9,950 bases of DNA from an uncultured Bacteroidota bacterium (GTDB taxonomy: Bacteria; Bacteroidota; Bacteroidia; Chitinophagales; Chitinophagaceae): assembly GCA_903906615.1 (NCBI GenBank), contig CAIVKT010000742.1:1-9950 (forward strand), written 5' to 3'. The position numbers and the translations under genes were made by a program. Below are positions 1 to 7,001 of the stretch, one piece after another. Every line of letters starts with the position of its first letter. Within the stretch, counting starts at the first letter, position 1. The notes below the pieces were generated by a model that had not been told where the DNA came from, did no database searches, and saw nothing but the letters and a program-made list of their open reading frames with translations.

Positions 1-165
1 GGCACCATGTCTATTAATACATAGCCCCCCCGTTATTTGATACATGCTTTCTTGATTAGGGGCATTTTGCGCCTATTTCACCTTTATGTTTCTTTTAACA
101 CTCTGTGGGTACGCTTTTTACATGTATAGGTCGTTGAAGAGTATTTAACACTAAAACGAAAGATC

Positions 166-768
166 ATGAAAAAGATAATCATAGCACTGTTATTCGCCGG
201 AACCGGCCAGATCGCAGTAGCACAGGAAAGCCAGGTATGCAGGGTCTCATCGAATAAAAAAGCAACATCCTGCTATAAAACCAAGTACGCAGAGAACTTT
301 AAGATCTGCCAGACCAACAGCGGCTACGTTGTATGCGGCGAAACCCCTACCTACAAAAACTCCACCCGTGGCGGCTATATATCTGCCAATGGCCAGGTAG
401 AGGATATGAACGAATATAACGAACGCTACGTACTTAAATCACGCACTGCACCCGATAACCAACAGGTAGCAGATGTACCCGGCGCGGTAGCGCTTCTGTC
501 TCCTGAAGCAGGCTCACAATCATACCCATCCAGTTATGTAGCGGACCTGGACAAGAGCGCAGACTTTGGCGCATCAACCACTGGTTCTTATGCAGGTTAC
601 AAACCCGGCAGCGCATGTTATACCGGCGACAATGTAGCCGAAAATAATAAAGCTCCCTACAAAGGTTGCCCCAGCCCACAAGATGATGGGCCTGCAAAGA
701 ACAACTACCGTAATATAAACGTAAGCAACCCCGTTAACCTTCCCCCACTTGCGGGCAGGCCGGAATAA
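166..768 (+). CDS. Small exported Cys-containing protein of unknown function
   Basis: This 200-residue protein is not one I recognise. Residues 1-19 form a signal peptide with a Lys-Lys start, a hydrophobic core and an AVA-Q cleavage site near residue 19, so export to the periplasm or beyond is likely. There is no lipobox. The mature chain has six cysteines (25, 36, 48, 57, 151, 168); the first four are packed into 33 residues, and an even number in an exported protein suggests disulfides (inference). The rest is rich in Asn, Gly, Ser, Tyr and Pro with no clear membrane segment, so it may be partly disordered. The start is the ATG at 166, preceded by an A-rich leader with no Shine-Dalgarno, normal for Bacteroidota. 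It stands alone, converging on the next gene with a terminator between them. I am confident that it is a coding gene and have no evidence for its function. Confidence 0.75.
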   Translation: MKKIIIALLFAGTGQIAVAQESQVCRVSSNKKATSCYKTKYAENFKICQTNSGYVVCGETPTYKNSTRGGYISANGQVEDMNEYNERYVLKSRTAPDNQQVADVPGAVALLSPEAGSQSYPSSYVADLDKSADFGASTTGSYAGYKPGSACYTGDNVAENNKAPYKGCPSPQDDGPAKNNYRNINVSNPVNLPPLAGRPE

Positions 769-794
769 AAACAGTTCTTTTGTTTTTAGAAAGC

Positions 795-824
795 AAAGAG
801 GGATGGCAAATGCCATCCCTCTTT
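795..824. terminator. Bidirectional rho-independent terminator
   Basis: A perfect 13-bp stem (795-807 with 812-824) closes a 4-base loop (AAAT at 808-811). The stem has a GGGATGGC core and an A-rich 5' foot that becomes a T-run on the 3' side. It lies between two convergent genes, 27 bases after the stop of the exported-protein gene and 22 bases before the end of the minus-strand fusion gene, so it can serve both. Confidence 0.85.
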
Positions 825-846
825 TAGAATGTTTATATGGTGCGAT

Positions 847-2328
847 CTACGCCTTCGCACCTTCTTCTCCTAACACCCACTTGCTTTCGTTGCAGTGAGT
901 TACGGTCACTTCCAGGTTGTAGCGCGTTTTCAGGTATATGGCCAGTTGGTTGGCGGCATATACCGATCGGTGTTGCCCGCCGGTGCAGCCAAACGATACA
1001 CTCAACTGATCAAAGCCACGGGCTATGTAATCTTCTACGTTTATAGATACGAGTGCATATACATAGTTGAGGAAGTCGGGCATACGTGTTTCCCGCTCCA
1101 GGAACTGGCGCACCATTTCGTCATTACCGGTAAGGTACTTATAAGCTGCATACCTGCCGGGGTTCAGAATGCCCCTGCAATCGAATACAAACCCGCCACC
1201 ATGAGGGCCTTTCACTTTGGGTATACCTGCTTTGTAAGAGAAGCTGTTTACCTGTACCACCAGTTTGGGCTGCACATCATGGCTGGCTGTAGAGTAGCGC
1301 TCCTGCATTTCAGGCGACGATAATTTCTCCAGCAGCGAGCGCAGTTCGGGGTAAGCAGGTGTTTGCGGATGGTCAGATAAAAATGTATCGAGGTTCTTCA
1401 GCGCCGGGCCTATGCTGGTGATGAAGTGCGCCTTGTGCTGCAGCAGGCCACGGAAGCCATAAGCGCCCAGCACCTGCAACAATCTTACCAGTACGAACTG
1501 CACATAACCACGCCTGAAGTAGATCTCGTCCATACGGGGCACATGCAGGTCGTTGAGGCTGCTGATATAGCCGTTCAGCAGGTCTTCCTTCCACTGGCCG
1601 GGCAGTTGCGCCCTGGCCTGCCATAAGAGGGATGCAATATCGTACTGTGGCGGGCCTTGCATACTGCCCTGGAAGTCTATAAAGAATATCTTACCCTCAT
1701 GCACCATGATGTTGCGGCTTTGGAAGTCGCGGTACATGAGTGTTTGCGGCTGCACACGGCCCAGGTCCTTGCTCAGCAGTTCCATCTCGCTGATGAGCAG
1801 GGAGCGATCGTAAGGTATGCCCTGTAGGTCGGCGAAGTAATATTTAAAATACAGCAGATCAGACATGATCGCCTTTTCGTCAAATTGCTTCGATACAAAG
1901 CATTGCTTGTAGTCGGCCTCCCTGCCTGCCACCCATTGCAGCTTGGCCAGTTGCGCCAGCGCTTTATGGTACAGCTTGCGTACAGGCTCGGTATAGCCGT
2001 CCTTGGTTACGAGATCGAATAATGACGTGCGGCCCAGGTCCTGTTGCAGGTAGGCGCGGCGGTCTTTGCTGATCTTGTATACCTCCGGCACATTGATCTC
2101 GTGCCTGCGAAAAAGCTCGGTGAAGTAGAAGTAAGTGTTGTTCTCCGCCACATTGGTATTGTAGGTGGCTATGGCCGTGGTCTTGCCGCTCACTATGCGG
2201 TAATACCTCCTGTCTGACCCCGATACGGCAAGCGCCTCAATGGTGTCCGGTTTTTTTTCAAAATGCTCTTCAAACAGTTTTTCTAAAATGCCTGCTATCT
2301 GTGCTACTGTTTTATTAGGTGTTATCAT
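847..2328 (-). CDS. Fusion of aminoglycoside-phosphotransferase-like kinase and RapZ C-terminal domain
   Basis: This 493-residue protein has two domains. Residues about 1-330 are an aminoglycoside-phosphotransferase (APH/choline-kinase) fold of the type in the anomeric amino-sugar kinase AmgK: SGSDRRYYRI (36-45) as nucleotide loop, MYRDFQSRNIM (198-208) as Brenner-type catalytic loop with Asp201 and Asn206, and FIDFQG (216-221) with metal-binding Asp218. Residues about 355-485 match the C-terminal domain of RapZ, ending in the signature GCTGGQHRSV (447-456). In E. coli RapZ that domain binds glucosamine-6-phosphate, and its P-loop ATPase half is absent here. I infer a kinase or sensor for amino sugars or phosphosugars of cell-wall metabolism; the substrate is not shown. 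The ATG at 2326-2328 overlaps the stop of the upstream phosphatase gene as ATGA, implying one mRNA and coupled translation. A sugar-nucleotidyltransferase partner such as MurU is not in the window. Confidence 0.88.
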   Translation of the reverse strand: MITPNKTVAQIAGILEKLFEEHFEKKPDTIEALAVSGSDRRYYRIVSGKTTAIATYNTNVAENNTYFYFTELFRRHEINVPEVYKISKDRRAYLQQDLGRTSLFDLVTKDGYTEPVRKLYHKALAQLAKLQWVAGREADYKQCFVSKQFDEKAIMSDLLYFKYYFADLQGIPYDRSLLISEMELLSKDLGRVQPQTLMYRDFQSRNIMVHEGKIFFIDFQGSMQGPPQYDIASLLWQARAQLPGQWKEDLLNGYISSLNDLHVPRMDEIYFRRGYVQFVLVRLLQVLGAYGFRGLLQHKAHFITSIGPALKNLDTFLSDHPQTPAYPELRSLLEKLSSPEMQERYSTASHDVQPKLVVQVNSFSYKAGIPKVKGPHGGGFVFDCRGILNPGRYAAYKYLTGNDEMVRQFLERETRMPDFLNYVYALVSINVEDYIARGFDQLSVSFGCTGGQHRSVYAANQLAIYLKTRYNLEVTVTHCNESKWVLGEEGAKA

Positions 2329-2822
2329 GCTTTCAGGGGATGTTCAAATAAAAATACTTTTCTCTCCGCGATCAGGAAGTTGTTCCATTCTTTGGTGTCT
2401 ATCTGCGTACCTACTACACCGCAGGTGGGCATATTATCTACACTGAACGGTGGCGCCAGGTGATTTACAAATTCGGTGATGCCTGGGTTGTGTGCTACGA
2501 TCATCAGCGTTCTTACCCGGTCACTTGTTTCATAGATCACTTCTTCGATCACGGAAGGGATGCAATGATACAATTTTTCCTCCCATTTGATGGCTTCTTC
2601 ATCGTACCCAAGGGCGGCGGCCAGTTTTTTAGCTGTCTGACGGGTCCTTTTTGCTGTGCTCGATATGATCAGATCAGGCATTATGCCCATTTTCTTCAAC
2701 TTCGCGCCCATTTCCGGGGCATCTTTGTTGCCACGGTCGTTGAGCGGGCGGTCAAAATCGCTTTGTAAAGGGTTGGCCCAGCTGCTTTTGGCGTGCCGTA
2801 CCATGATTAATGTTCGCTGCAT
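2325..2822 (-). CDS. SixA-type histidine phosphatase
   Basis: This is a 165-residue member of the histidine phosphatase (phosphoglycerate mutase-like) superfamily, close in length to E. coli SixA, which dephosphorylates phosphohistidine on signalling proteins. The nucleophile motif VRHAKSSW holds His10. STAKRTRQTA (55-64) supplies the phosphate-binding arginines, and IVAHNPG (108-114) carries the second catalytic histidine, His111. No signal peptide is present, so it should be cytoplasmic. I chose the ATG at 2820-2822 because the RHAK strand must start near the N-terminus; an upstream in-frame ATG at 2924 would add 34 residues unlike the family. It is the first gene of an operon and overlaps the kinase/RapZ fusion by 4 bp. 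That suggests, without proving, a joint role in phospho-signalling or amino-sugar control. The true substrate is unknown. Confidence 0.88.
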   Translation of the reverse strand: MQRTLIMVRHAKSSWANPLQSDFDRPLNDRGNKDAPEMGAKLKKMGIMPDLIISSTAKRTRQTAKKLAAALGYDEEAIKWEEKLYHCIPSVIEEVIYETSDRVRTLMIVAHNPGITEFVNHLAPPFSVDNMPTCGVVGTQIDTKEWNNFLIAERKVFLFEHPLKA

Positions 2823-2945
2823 AACTTTTATGATCCCCCGGGGGAAAGGTGTAAAATTATCGCAGTGGCGGCACATTGCGCAAAAAAATAGCCTGCCGGC
2901 CATTATTATTTCAAAAATGACCATTTATAGCTATTTTTCTGCTAT

Positions 2946-2978
2946 TTTGTCATACAAATGGGTGCGGCATACCATTTG
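2946..2978 (+). promoter_or_regulatory. Possible Bacteroidota-type promoter of the pirin gene
   Basis: TTTG at 2946-2949 is followed after 20 bases by TACCATTTG at 2970-2978. This resembles the Bacteroidota primary promoter (TTTG, 19-21 bases, TAnnTTTG), but the -7 box carries one extra base. It lies about 32 bases before the ATG of the pirin gene, giving a plausible short leader. Confidence 0.4.
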
Positions 2979-3010
2979 CATGTATGTACATATAATTAAC
3001 AGGAACAACA

Positions 3011-3730
3011 ATGTCAAAGACAATATTTCATGCAGCAGATAAAAGGGGCCATGCCGATCATGGATGGCTCAATGCACACCATTCATTCAGTTTCGCCAAC
3101 TGGTACGACCCCAATAAGGTACACTTTGGCGCATTGCGTGTGCTCAATGATGATATAGTGGCCGGAGGCGAAGGCTTTGGCCGTCACCCGCACGATAATA
3201 TGGAGATCATCACCATAGTACTGGATGGCAAGCTGGAGCATAAAGACAGCATGGGCCATACGCAGCAGATACTGCCCAACGAAGTACAGGTAATGAGCGC
3301 AGGCACCGGTGTAACGCACAGCGAGTACAACCCTGACCCAAAGGAGGCGGCCAACCTGTTGCAAACATGGATCTTCCCCGACAAAAAAAATGTGCAGCCC
3401 CGCTACGATCAAAAAATGTTCGATCCGCAGGAGCGCATCAATAAATTGCAGGCGCTGGTATCATCCATAGATAATGTGGATGAAGGACTGAAGATACACC
3501 AGGATGCGCACATATACCGCACCACCCTGGAAGCCGGCAAAAGTGTAGCGCACCAACTGCATAGCAGCCAGCATGGCGCATACATCTTTGTAATAGATGG
3601 CAGCGTAACCATTGGCGACCAGCAACTCGGCAAGCGCGATGCCCTCGGTATCAGCGAAACAGCAGGCTTTGAAATGACCGCAAATGCAACCAGCGATGTA
3701 TTGGTATTTGAGGTGCCTATGCTGGTGTAA
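3011..3730 (+). CDS. Pirin-family bicupin protein (YhhW-like)
   Basis: This 239-residue protein is a full-length pirin-family bicupin like E. coli YhhW, a metal-binding protein with reported quercetin 2,3-dioxygenase activity; the physiological substrate in this organism is unknown. The N-terminal part begins with the family's typical DHGWLNAHHSFSFANWYDP stretch (16-34). The four predicted metal ligands are all present: His59 and His61 in GRHPHDNMEI, and His103 and Glu105 in GTGVTHSEYN. The C-terminal cupin (about residues 140-239) lacks a matching ligand set, as usual in this family. There is no signal peptide, so it should be cytoplasmic. It is divergent from the SixA-like gene and has its own possible promoter. 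A 261-bp gap with an inverted-repeat element follows, so it appears monocistronic. Confidence 0.93.
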   Translation: MSKTIFHAADKRGHADHGWLNAHHSFSFANWYDPNKVHFGALRVLNDDIVAGGEGFGRHPHDNMEIITIVLDGKLEHKDSMGHTQQILPNEVQVMSAGTGVTHSEYNPDPKEAANLLQTWIFPDKKNVQPRYDQKMFDPQERINKLQALVSSIDNVDEGLKIHQDAHIYRTTLEAGKSVAHQLHSSQHGAYIFVIDGSVTIGDQQLGKRDALGISETAGFEMTANATSDVLVFEVPMLV

Positions 3731-3775
3731 GGAAACAATTTGTTGTCAAATTATTTTGTCATCAACATGAACAAG

Positions 3776-3906
3776 TAGGTGTCATGGTGAGCCTCGTCGA
3801 ACCATGGCATCGTTGAGTGCTGTGGATTATTGAGTTTAAATATTGCGGTATACTTATTATTTCCAGTAACGGAATCATGGTTCGACGAGGCTCACCATGA
3901 CATCTA
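3776..3906. repeat. Inverted-repeat element (REP pair or MITE-like)
   Basis: Two perfectly complementary 27-base arms (3780-3806 and 3876-3902) enclose a 69-base spacer. With one mismatch (3779/3903) the arms reach 3776 and 3906, where both ends read TA. Each arm is also a partial palindrome, starting CATGGT and ending ACCATG (or the reverse complement). The form fits either a pair of inverted REP sequences or a transposase-less mini-element with TA ends as left by IS630/mariner-type insertion; I cannot tell which. Transcribed, it would make a long hairpin between the pirin and 4Fe-4S genes, which might end or protect the mRNA. No transposase or further copy is visible in the window. Confidence 0.7.
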
Positions 3907-3991
3907 TCTAATGCGGAATTCGCATTGAAAACATGCTGATCATTTAAAATTGCTGCCACAGAATCCCTATATTTATACATAAATAAAACCC

Positions 3992-4210
3992 ATGACCAAG
4001 CACTATACCAAAGATGATATAACCGTAGTGTGGAAGCCCGAACTTTGCCGGCACAGCGCCATCTGCTTTCATGGCCTCGCGGAGGTTTTTGATCCCCGCC
4101 GGTCGCCATGGATAGATATGGATGGCGCAGAGATAGAACGTATAAAAGAACAGGTGGCCCGATGCCCCTCAGGCGCATTAAGCTACATTCAAAAAGAAAC
4201 ACAGGCGTGA
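3992..4210 (+). CDS. Divergent 4Fe-4S mono-cluster protein (YjdI-like)
   Basis: This 72-residue cytoplasmic protein belongs to the small divergent mono-cluster ferredoxin family (Fer4_19, E. coli YjdI type). The diagnostic parts are ELCRHSAIC (17-25), VFDPRRSPWI (32-41) and ARCPSGAL (56-63). Only three cysteines are present (19, 25, 58), and the conserved His21 is a candidate fourth ligand; that is my inference from spacing. It presumably binds one cluster for electron transfer or sensing, but no partner reductase is nearby. The ATG at 3992 follows an A-rich leader. Its TGA stop overlaps a GTG start for the Nudix gene, so the two are probably translated together. Confidence 0.85.
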   Translation: MTKHYTKDDITVVWKPELCRHSAICFHGLAEVFDPRRSPWIDMDGAEIERIKEQVARCPSGALSYIQKETQA

Positions 4211-4842
4211 GCGAACAGGAACAAATAGAATGGCTTAGAGAAAGGCTCACACATCCATTGCCGGGCCGCGCTGCGCAGGAGCGTATGATGGGTCGGGTAG
4301 TATCTATGCCAATAAAGATACCCGACAATGCACGCCCCAGCGCTGTGCTGTGCCTGCTCTTCCCGATGCATGATGAGCTGCATGTGCTGCTGATGAAACG
4401 CCGTGAAGACACATCGGCCCACAGCGGACAGGTGAGTTTCCCAGGCGGCAGCTATGAGGCCACCGATGCCGATATGCGCGCTACGGCCCTGCGCGAGGCG
4501 CAGGAGGAAGTAGGCATAGCCTCTGCCGATGTGGATATACTGGGCGCACTCACACCTCTGTATATACCTGTGAGCAACTTCAACGTATATCCCTTTGTAG
4601 GCTACACAAAACAGCGGCCTGTATACAGCCTCAGCCATAGCGAGGTATCTTACACCATAGAAGTACCCCTGGGCGAATTGCTTCATACAGAAAGAAAAAC
4701 AGTTACCGAAGTAGTTTCGCCCGCGCAGCCCGATGTGAAAAGAAAAGTGAATGCCTACCAGCTCAAAGACGGCACCATCATATGGGGCGCCACAGCAATG
4801 ATCATCAGCGAACTCGAGGTGATATTGGAGGAGAGAAAATAA
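4207..4842 (+). CDS. Nudix hydrolase, CoA pyrophosphatase (NudL) type
   Basis: The 211-residue product has the CoA-pyrophosphatase version of the Nudix fold, which cleaves CoA or its oxidised derivatives to 3',5'-ADP and phosphopantetheine. The family-specific lead-in HSGQVSFPGG (72-81) runs into the Nudix box, which ends REAQEEVG (96-103) and holds the metal-binding glutamates. Asp87 sits where the general Nudix box has Glu, as I recall is normal for NudL. IIWGATAMII (191-200) is another family mark. I chose the GTG at 4207 because it makes a 4-bp GTGA overlap with the preceding stop and begins a family-like helix (SEQEQIEWLRERL). The in-frame ATG at 4108 would add 33 basic, unlike residues and run through the upstream gene. 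The protein is cytoplasmic. Coupling to a Fe-S protein might reflect redox-linked CoA housekeeping, but this is speculative. Confidence 0.9.
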   Translation: MSEQEQIEWLRERLTHPLPGRAAQERMMGRVVSMPIKIPDNARPSAVLCLLFPMHDELHVLLMKRREDTSAHSGQVSFPGGSYEATDADMRATALREAQEEVGIASADVDILGALTPLYIPVSNFNVYPFVGYTKQRPVYSLSHSEVSYTIEVPLGELLHTERKTVTEVVSPAQPDVKRKVNAYQLKDGTIIWGATAMIISELEVILEERK

Positions 4843-4891
4843 TTGAATATTCCGCCTCTCTAATCGCTGCTCATTTTTATAGATAATCTAC

Positions 4892-4931
4892 AAAAAAATC
4901 CCGCGCAGGTGAGCCTGCACGGGATAGTATT
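4892..4931. terminator. Rho-independent terminator, mainly for the minus strand
   Basis: ATCCCG (4898-4903) pairs with CGGGAT (4920-4925) and GCAGG (4905-4909) with CCTGC (4914-4918), with one C/A mismatch between the two helices and a TGAG loop. On the minus strand it is followed by seven T (A-run at 4892-4898), placing a good terminator just after the large RelA/SpoT-like gene. On the plus strand a weaker TATTTT tract follows, so it may also stop transcripts from the Nudix gene. Confidence 0.8.
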
Positions 4932-4946
4932 TTAAGCTGCTTTGGC

Positions 4947-6884
4947 TTATGCCCTCAGTGTGAGGTGCGAAAAGTTGGGCGCTTCCGTATTCCTTATTGA
5001 ATTGTAGGTAGGTATGATGTAGCGCGCGCTGTAGTCGTTATCAGAGATGAACTTAACAACGTACTCTACCGCGAAAGCAGGGTCATTCTTTTTGCCTACC
5101 AGCAGGTATTCGAGATAGAACAGGCTGATGCCGGAATCAAAAGAACCACCGTTGTCTTTACCGATCCATTTTTCGGCGAAGGCAACAATATCGTCTTTAT
5201 TATCGGCAAGCCTTTCGTGGAGCTGCTTCAGGGTGTATACCTTGAGGAAGCGGAGGCGCTCCACATCTCCTTCGATATCTATTTCAAAGTTGATCTTTGC
5301 GCCTGCACGTTCTGCGATCTGCATATCTACTTCTTTCAGCAACTTGCTGTTGAGTACATATTCGCGCAGGCTCATGTCGGTCATTGGGGCATTCTCATCG
5401 AGCTGTATGGTCTTCGTGTTTTTGTTGGGTATATCGTCGTAGAATGCCGGTACTTTATCAGCAACCTGCTCACGCACAGTTTGTGCCGCATCTTCCATCA
5501 TCCCGTTGCTGTTCACATTGAGGTTGCTGACAGGCGTTGACGGCAAAGGAATAGAAGCCATAACAGGCGCTACCACTTCTTCGGCAACTGTATGCGGTAG
5601 TTCAGGTATTGCAGGAGGAACGATGGCCTGCATCACAGGGGCCACATATGCTTCAGCAACTGTGGGTACTTCTTTCTTCACATTGTTGATGCTATCAGCA
5701 AGGGCTTTCAGATCATCTGCACCCTGGCCTGCGATAACACTTTTAGCAGCTTCGGCCACAGGCGCTGCCTGCGGATAAGCTGCGGCGATATCCTGTACTT
5801 TTTCCTGCACCTGCTCCGCTACAGCAGCCACAGGCGCGGCCGTAAATACAGACTCGATCTTTTCTACTATAGGTTGTGCTGCAACAGGTATATCGAATAC
5901 AGGAGGTACGGCGACAGGCTGCGAAGCAGCAACAACAGGTATCTCGAACACAGGCGCTGTAACTACAGGCTCAGGTATAGCTACCGGAGGCTGGTAGGCC
6001 ACAACAGGTATTTCTATTGGCGGCGGTGTCGCTGCCTCTGGGGCTGCGGCTACCGGCGCTTCCATAACAGGAGCAGGCGGTGCCACTACCGGAACTTCAA
6101 CAACGGGAGCTACATAAACAGGAGCAGGCGGTGCCACTACCGGAGCCTCAACAACAGGGGCTACGTAAACAGGCGCTGGCGGCGCATATACAGGTTGTGG
6201 TGCAGGCGCTGCTATGGGTTGTTCTGCAACTACAGGCGCAACAGGCTGTGGCTCCTTAGCTACTGTCTGCAGGTGCTCTGCAAAAGTATTGGCATTGGCA
6301 GCCACATTATTTTCGGCCTGATGGGCCACACGTTTTTTAGCATGTTCTGTCCTTACCCGCAGGAATTCGATATCTGCCATTTCCAGCAGTGCGCCTACGC
6401 GGTAGAAATCTCTCTTGGCTTCGTCTGCCACAACAGCGGTATCGTAGCCCAGCTCTTTTTCTATCCCGGACCATGCGTCTTGCAGCATTGAAGATATCTG
6501 TATCTCGAATTTTTTATCGCCCAGCCTTTTGTATTCAGTAAGCTCGCGGCGATTGGCTTTAAGGCCCGCTGAATAATTGATATGCTTGTAAGAGAACGTT
6601 TCTACACGAATGTCTTTCTTGCTGATGGAGCGCTCCTGCTGCACATCCAGCTCCGACTCCAATATGTGCGATATTTTAGCTACGGTATCTTCGAAATAAG
6701 TGATGATCCTGATCACAGGAACATACTGCTCATCAGACGGGTTATCGGTACGGTGATCTACCATTGACTCAATGCGGTAATACGGAATATCGTTTTGTAC
6801 AACGATCTCCCTTACCAGGTCTTCGATCTTTATGGTAAACGTACTGAAACGTTCTATTGCCGATTGGTGACTTCTAAAATGCAT
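4947..6884 (-). CDS. RelA/SpoT-like (probably inactive) domain, Pro/Ala/Val linker and unknown C-terminal domain
   Basis: The 645-residue protein has three parts. Residues about 10-185 resemble a (p)ppGpp synthetase domain: YYRIESMVDH (35-44), VIRIITYFED (57-66), KFEIQISSMLQDAW (125-138), IEKELGY (141-147) and a helix RVGALLEMADIEFLRVR (162-178). Residues a synthetase needs seem replaced: the R-x-K of the nucleotide loop, the metal-binding Asp before IRI (here YVPVIRI), the Ser/His of the GYxSxH segment (here FSYKHINY) and the Arg after EIQI (here Ser). The Glu of EIQ remains. Residues about 190-460 are a low-complexity Pro/Ala/Val linker with 17-residue repeats, followed by some helical stretches. 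Residues about 490-645 form a mostly helical domain I do not recognise. No signal peptide or membrane span is seen. It stands alone with its own terminator. I infer a non-catalytic binding or scaffold protein; activity with changed specificity cannot be excluded. Confidence 0.75.
   Translation of the reverse strand: MHFRSHQSAIERFSTFTIKIEDLVREIVVQNDIPYYRIESMVDHRTDNPSDEQYVPVIRIITYFEDTVAKISHILESELDVQQERSISKKDIRVETFSYKHINYSAGLKANRRELTEYKRLGDKKFEIQISSMLQDAWSGIEKELGYDTAVVADEAKRDFYRVGALLEMADIEFLRVRTEHAKKRVAHQAENNVAANANTFAEHLQTVAKEPQPVAPVVAEQPIAAPAPQPVYAPPAPVYVAPVVEAPVVAPPAPVYVAPVVEVPVVAPPAPVMEAPVAAAPEAATPPPIEIPVVAYQPPVAIPEPVVTAPVFEIPVVAASQPVAVPPVFDIPVAAQPIVEKIESVFTAAPVAAVAEQVQEKVQDIAAAYPQAAPVAEAAKSVIAGQGADDLKALADSINNVKKEVPTVAEAYVAPVMQAIVPPAIPELPHTVAEEVVAPVMASIPLPSTPVSNLNVNSNGMMEDAAQTVREQVADKVPAFYDDIPNKNTKTIQLDENAPMTDMSLREYVLNSKLLKEVDMQIAERAGAKINFEIDIEGDVERLRFLKVYTLKQLHERLADNKDDIVAFAEKWIGKDNGGSFDSGISLFYLEYLLVGKKNDPAFAVEYVVKFISDNDYSARYIIPTYNSIRNTEAPNFSHLTLRA
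6066..6179. repeat. 51-bp in-frame tandem repeat in the linker of the RelA/SpoT-like gene
   Basis: A 28-base block beginning AACAGGAGCAGG at 6066 recurs exactly at 6117, and a more diverged version begins at 6168, a period of 51 bases. In the protein this gives two nearly identical 17-residue units (residues 236-252 and 253-269, pattern PAPVYVAPVVExPVVAP) and a partial third from residue 270. The near identity at DNA level points to recent duplication or slippage, so unit number may vary between strains. Confidence 0.85.
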
Positions 6885-7001
6885 AATCCTTGGTCATTAG
6901 TCTAAAACAATACGATTTTTTTCTTAATAATCTCTGTTTCAAAATCCAGTTAACATCTGATTAGGAAAAGTTTAACCGTGCGTTAGGAAAGCAGGATGGG
7001 C

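Noticed and set aside
85..92. TATGTTTC as a -7 box for the first gene
   Set aside because: It misses the final G of TAnnTTTG, and the nearest TTTG (66-69) lies only 15 bases upstream.
94..152. Direct repeat TTTAACACT at 94-102 and 144-152 before the first gene
   Set aside because: Nine A/T-rich bases twice in an intergenic region is weak evidence for an operator, and no promoter with correct spacing was found beside it.
3737..3757. AATTTG-TTGT-CAAATT hairpin followed by ATTTT after the pirin gene
   Set aside because: The 6-bp stem is entirely A/T apart from one G-C closing pair and the T-run is short; too weak to call a terminator.
3910..3926. AATGCG-GAATT-CGCATT hairpin next to the inverted-repeat element
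   Set aside because: Six base pairs with no T-run and no sign that it belongs to the element; likely chance.
3762..4412. 216-codon minus-strand open frame across the inverted repeat and the 4Fe-4S gene
   Set aside because: It runs antisense through two recognised genes and a repeat, and its composition is Ser/Cys/Arg-rich as expected of a shadow frame.
5874..6491. 205-codon plus-strand frame rich in Arg, Tyr and Asn
   Set aside because: It is the antisense of the Pro/Ala/Val repeat linker; its repetitive composition is a by-product of that repeat.
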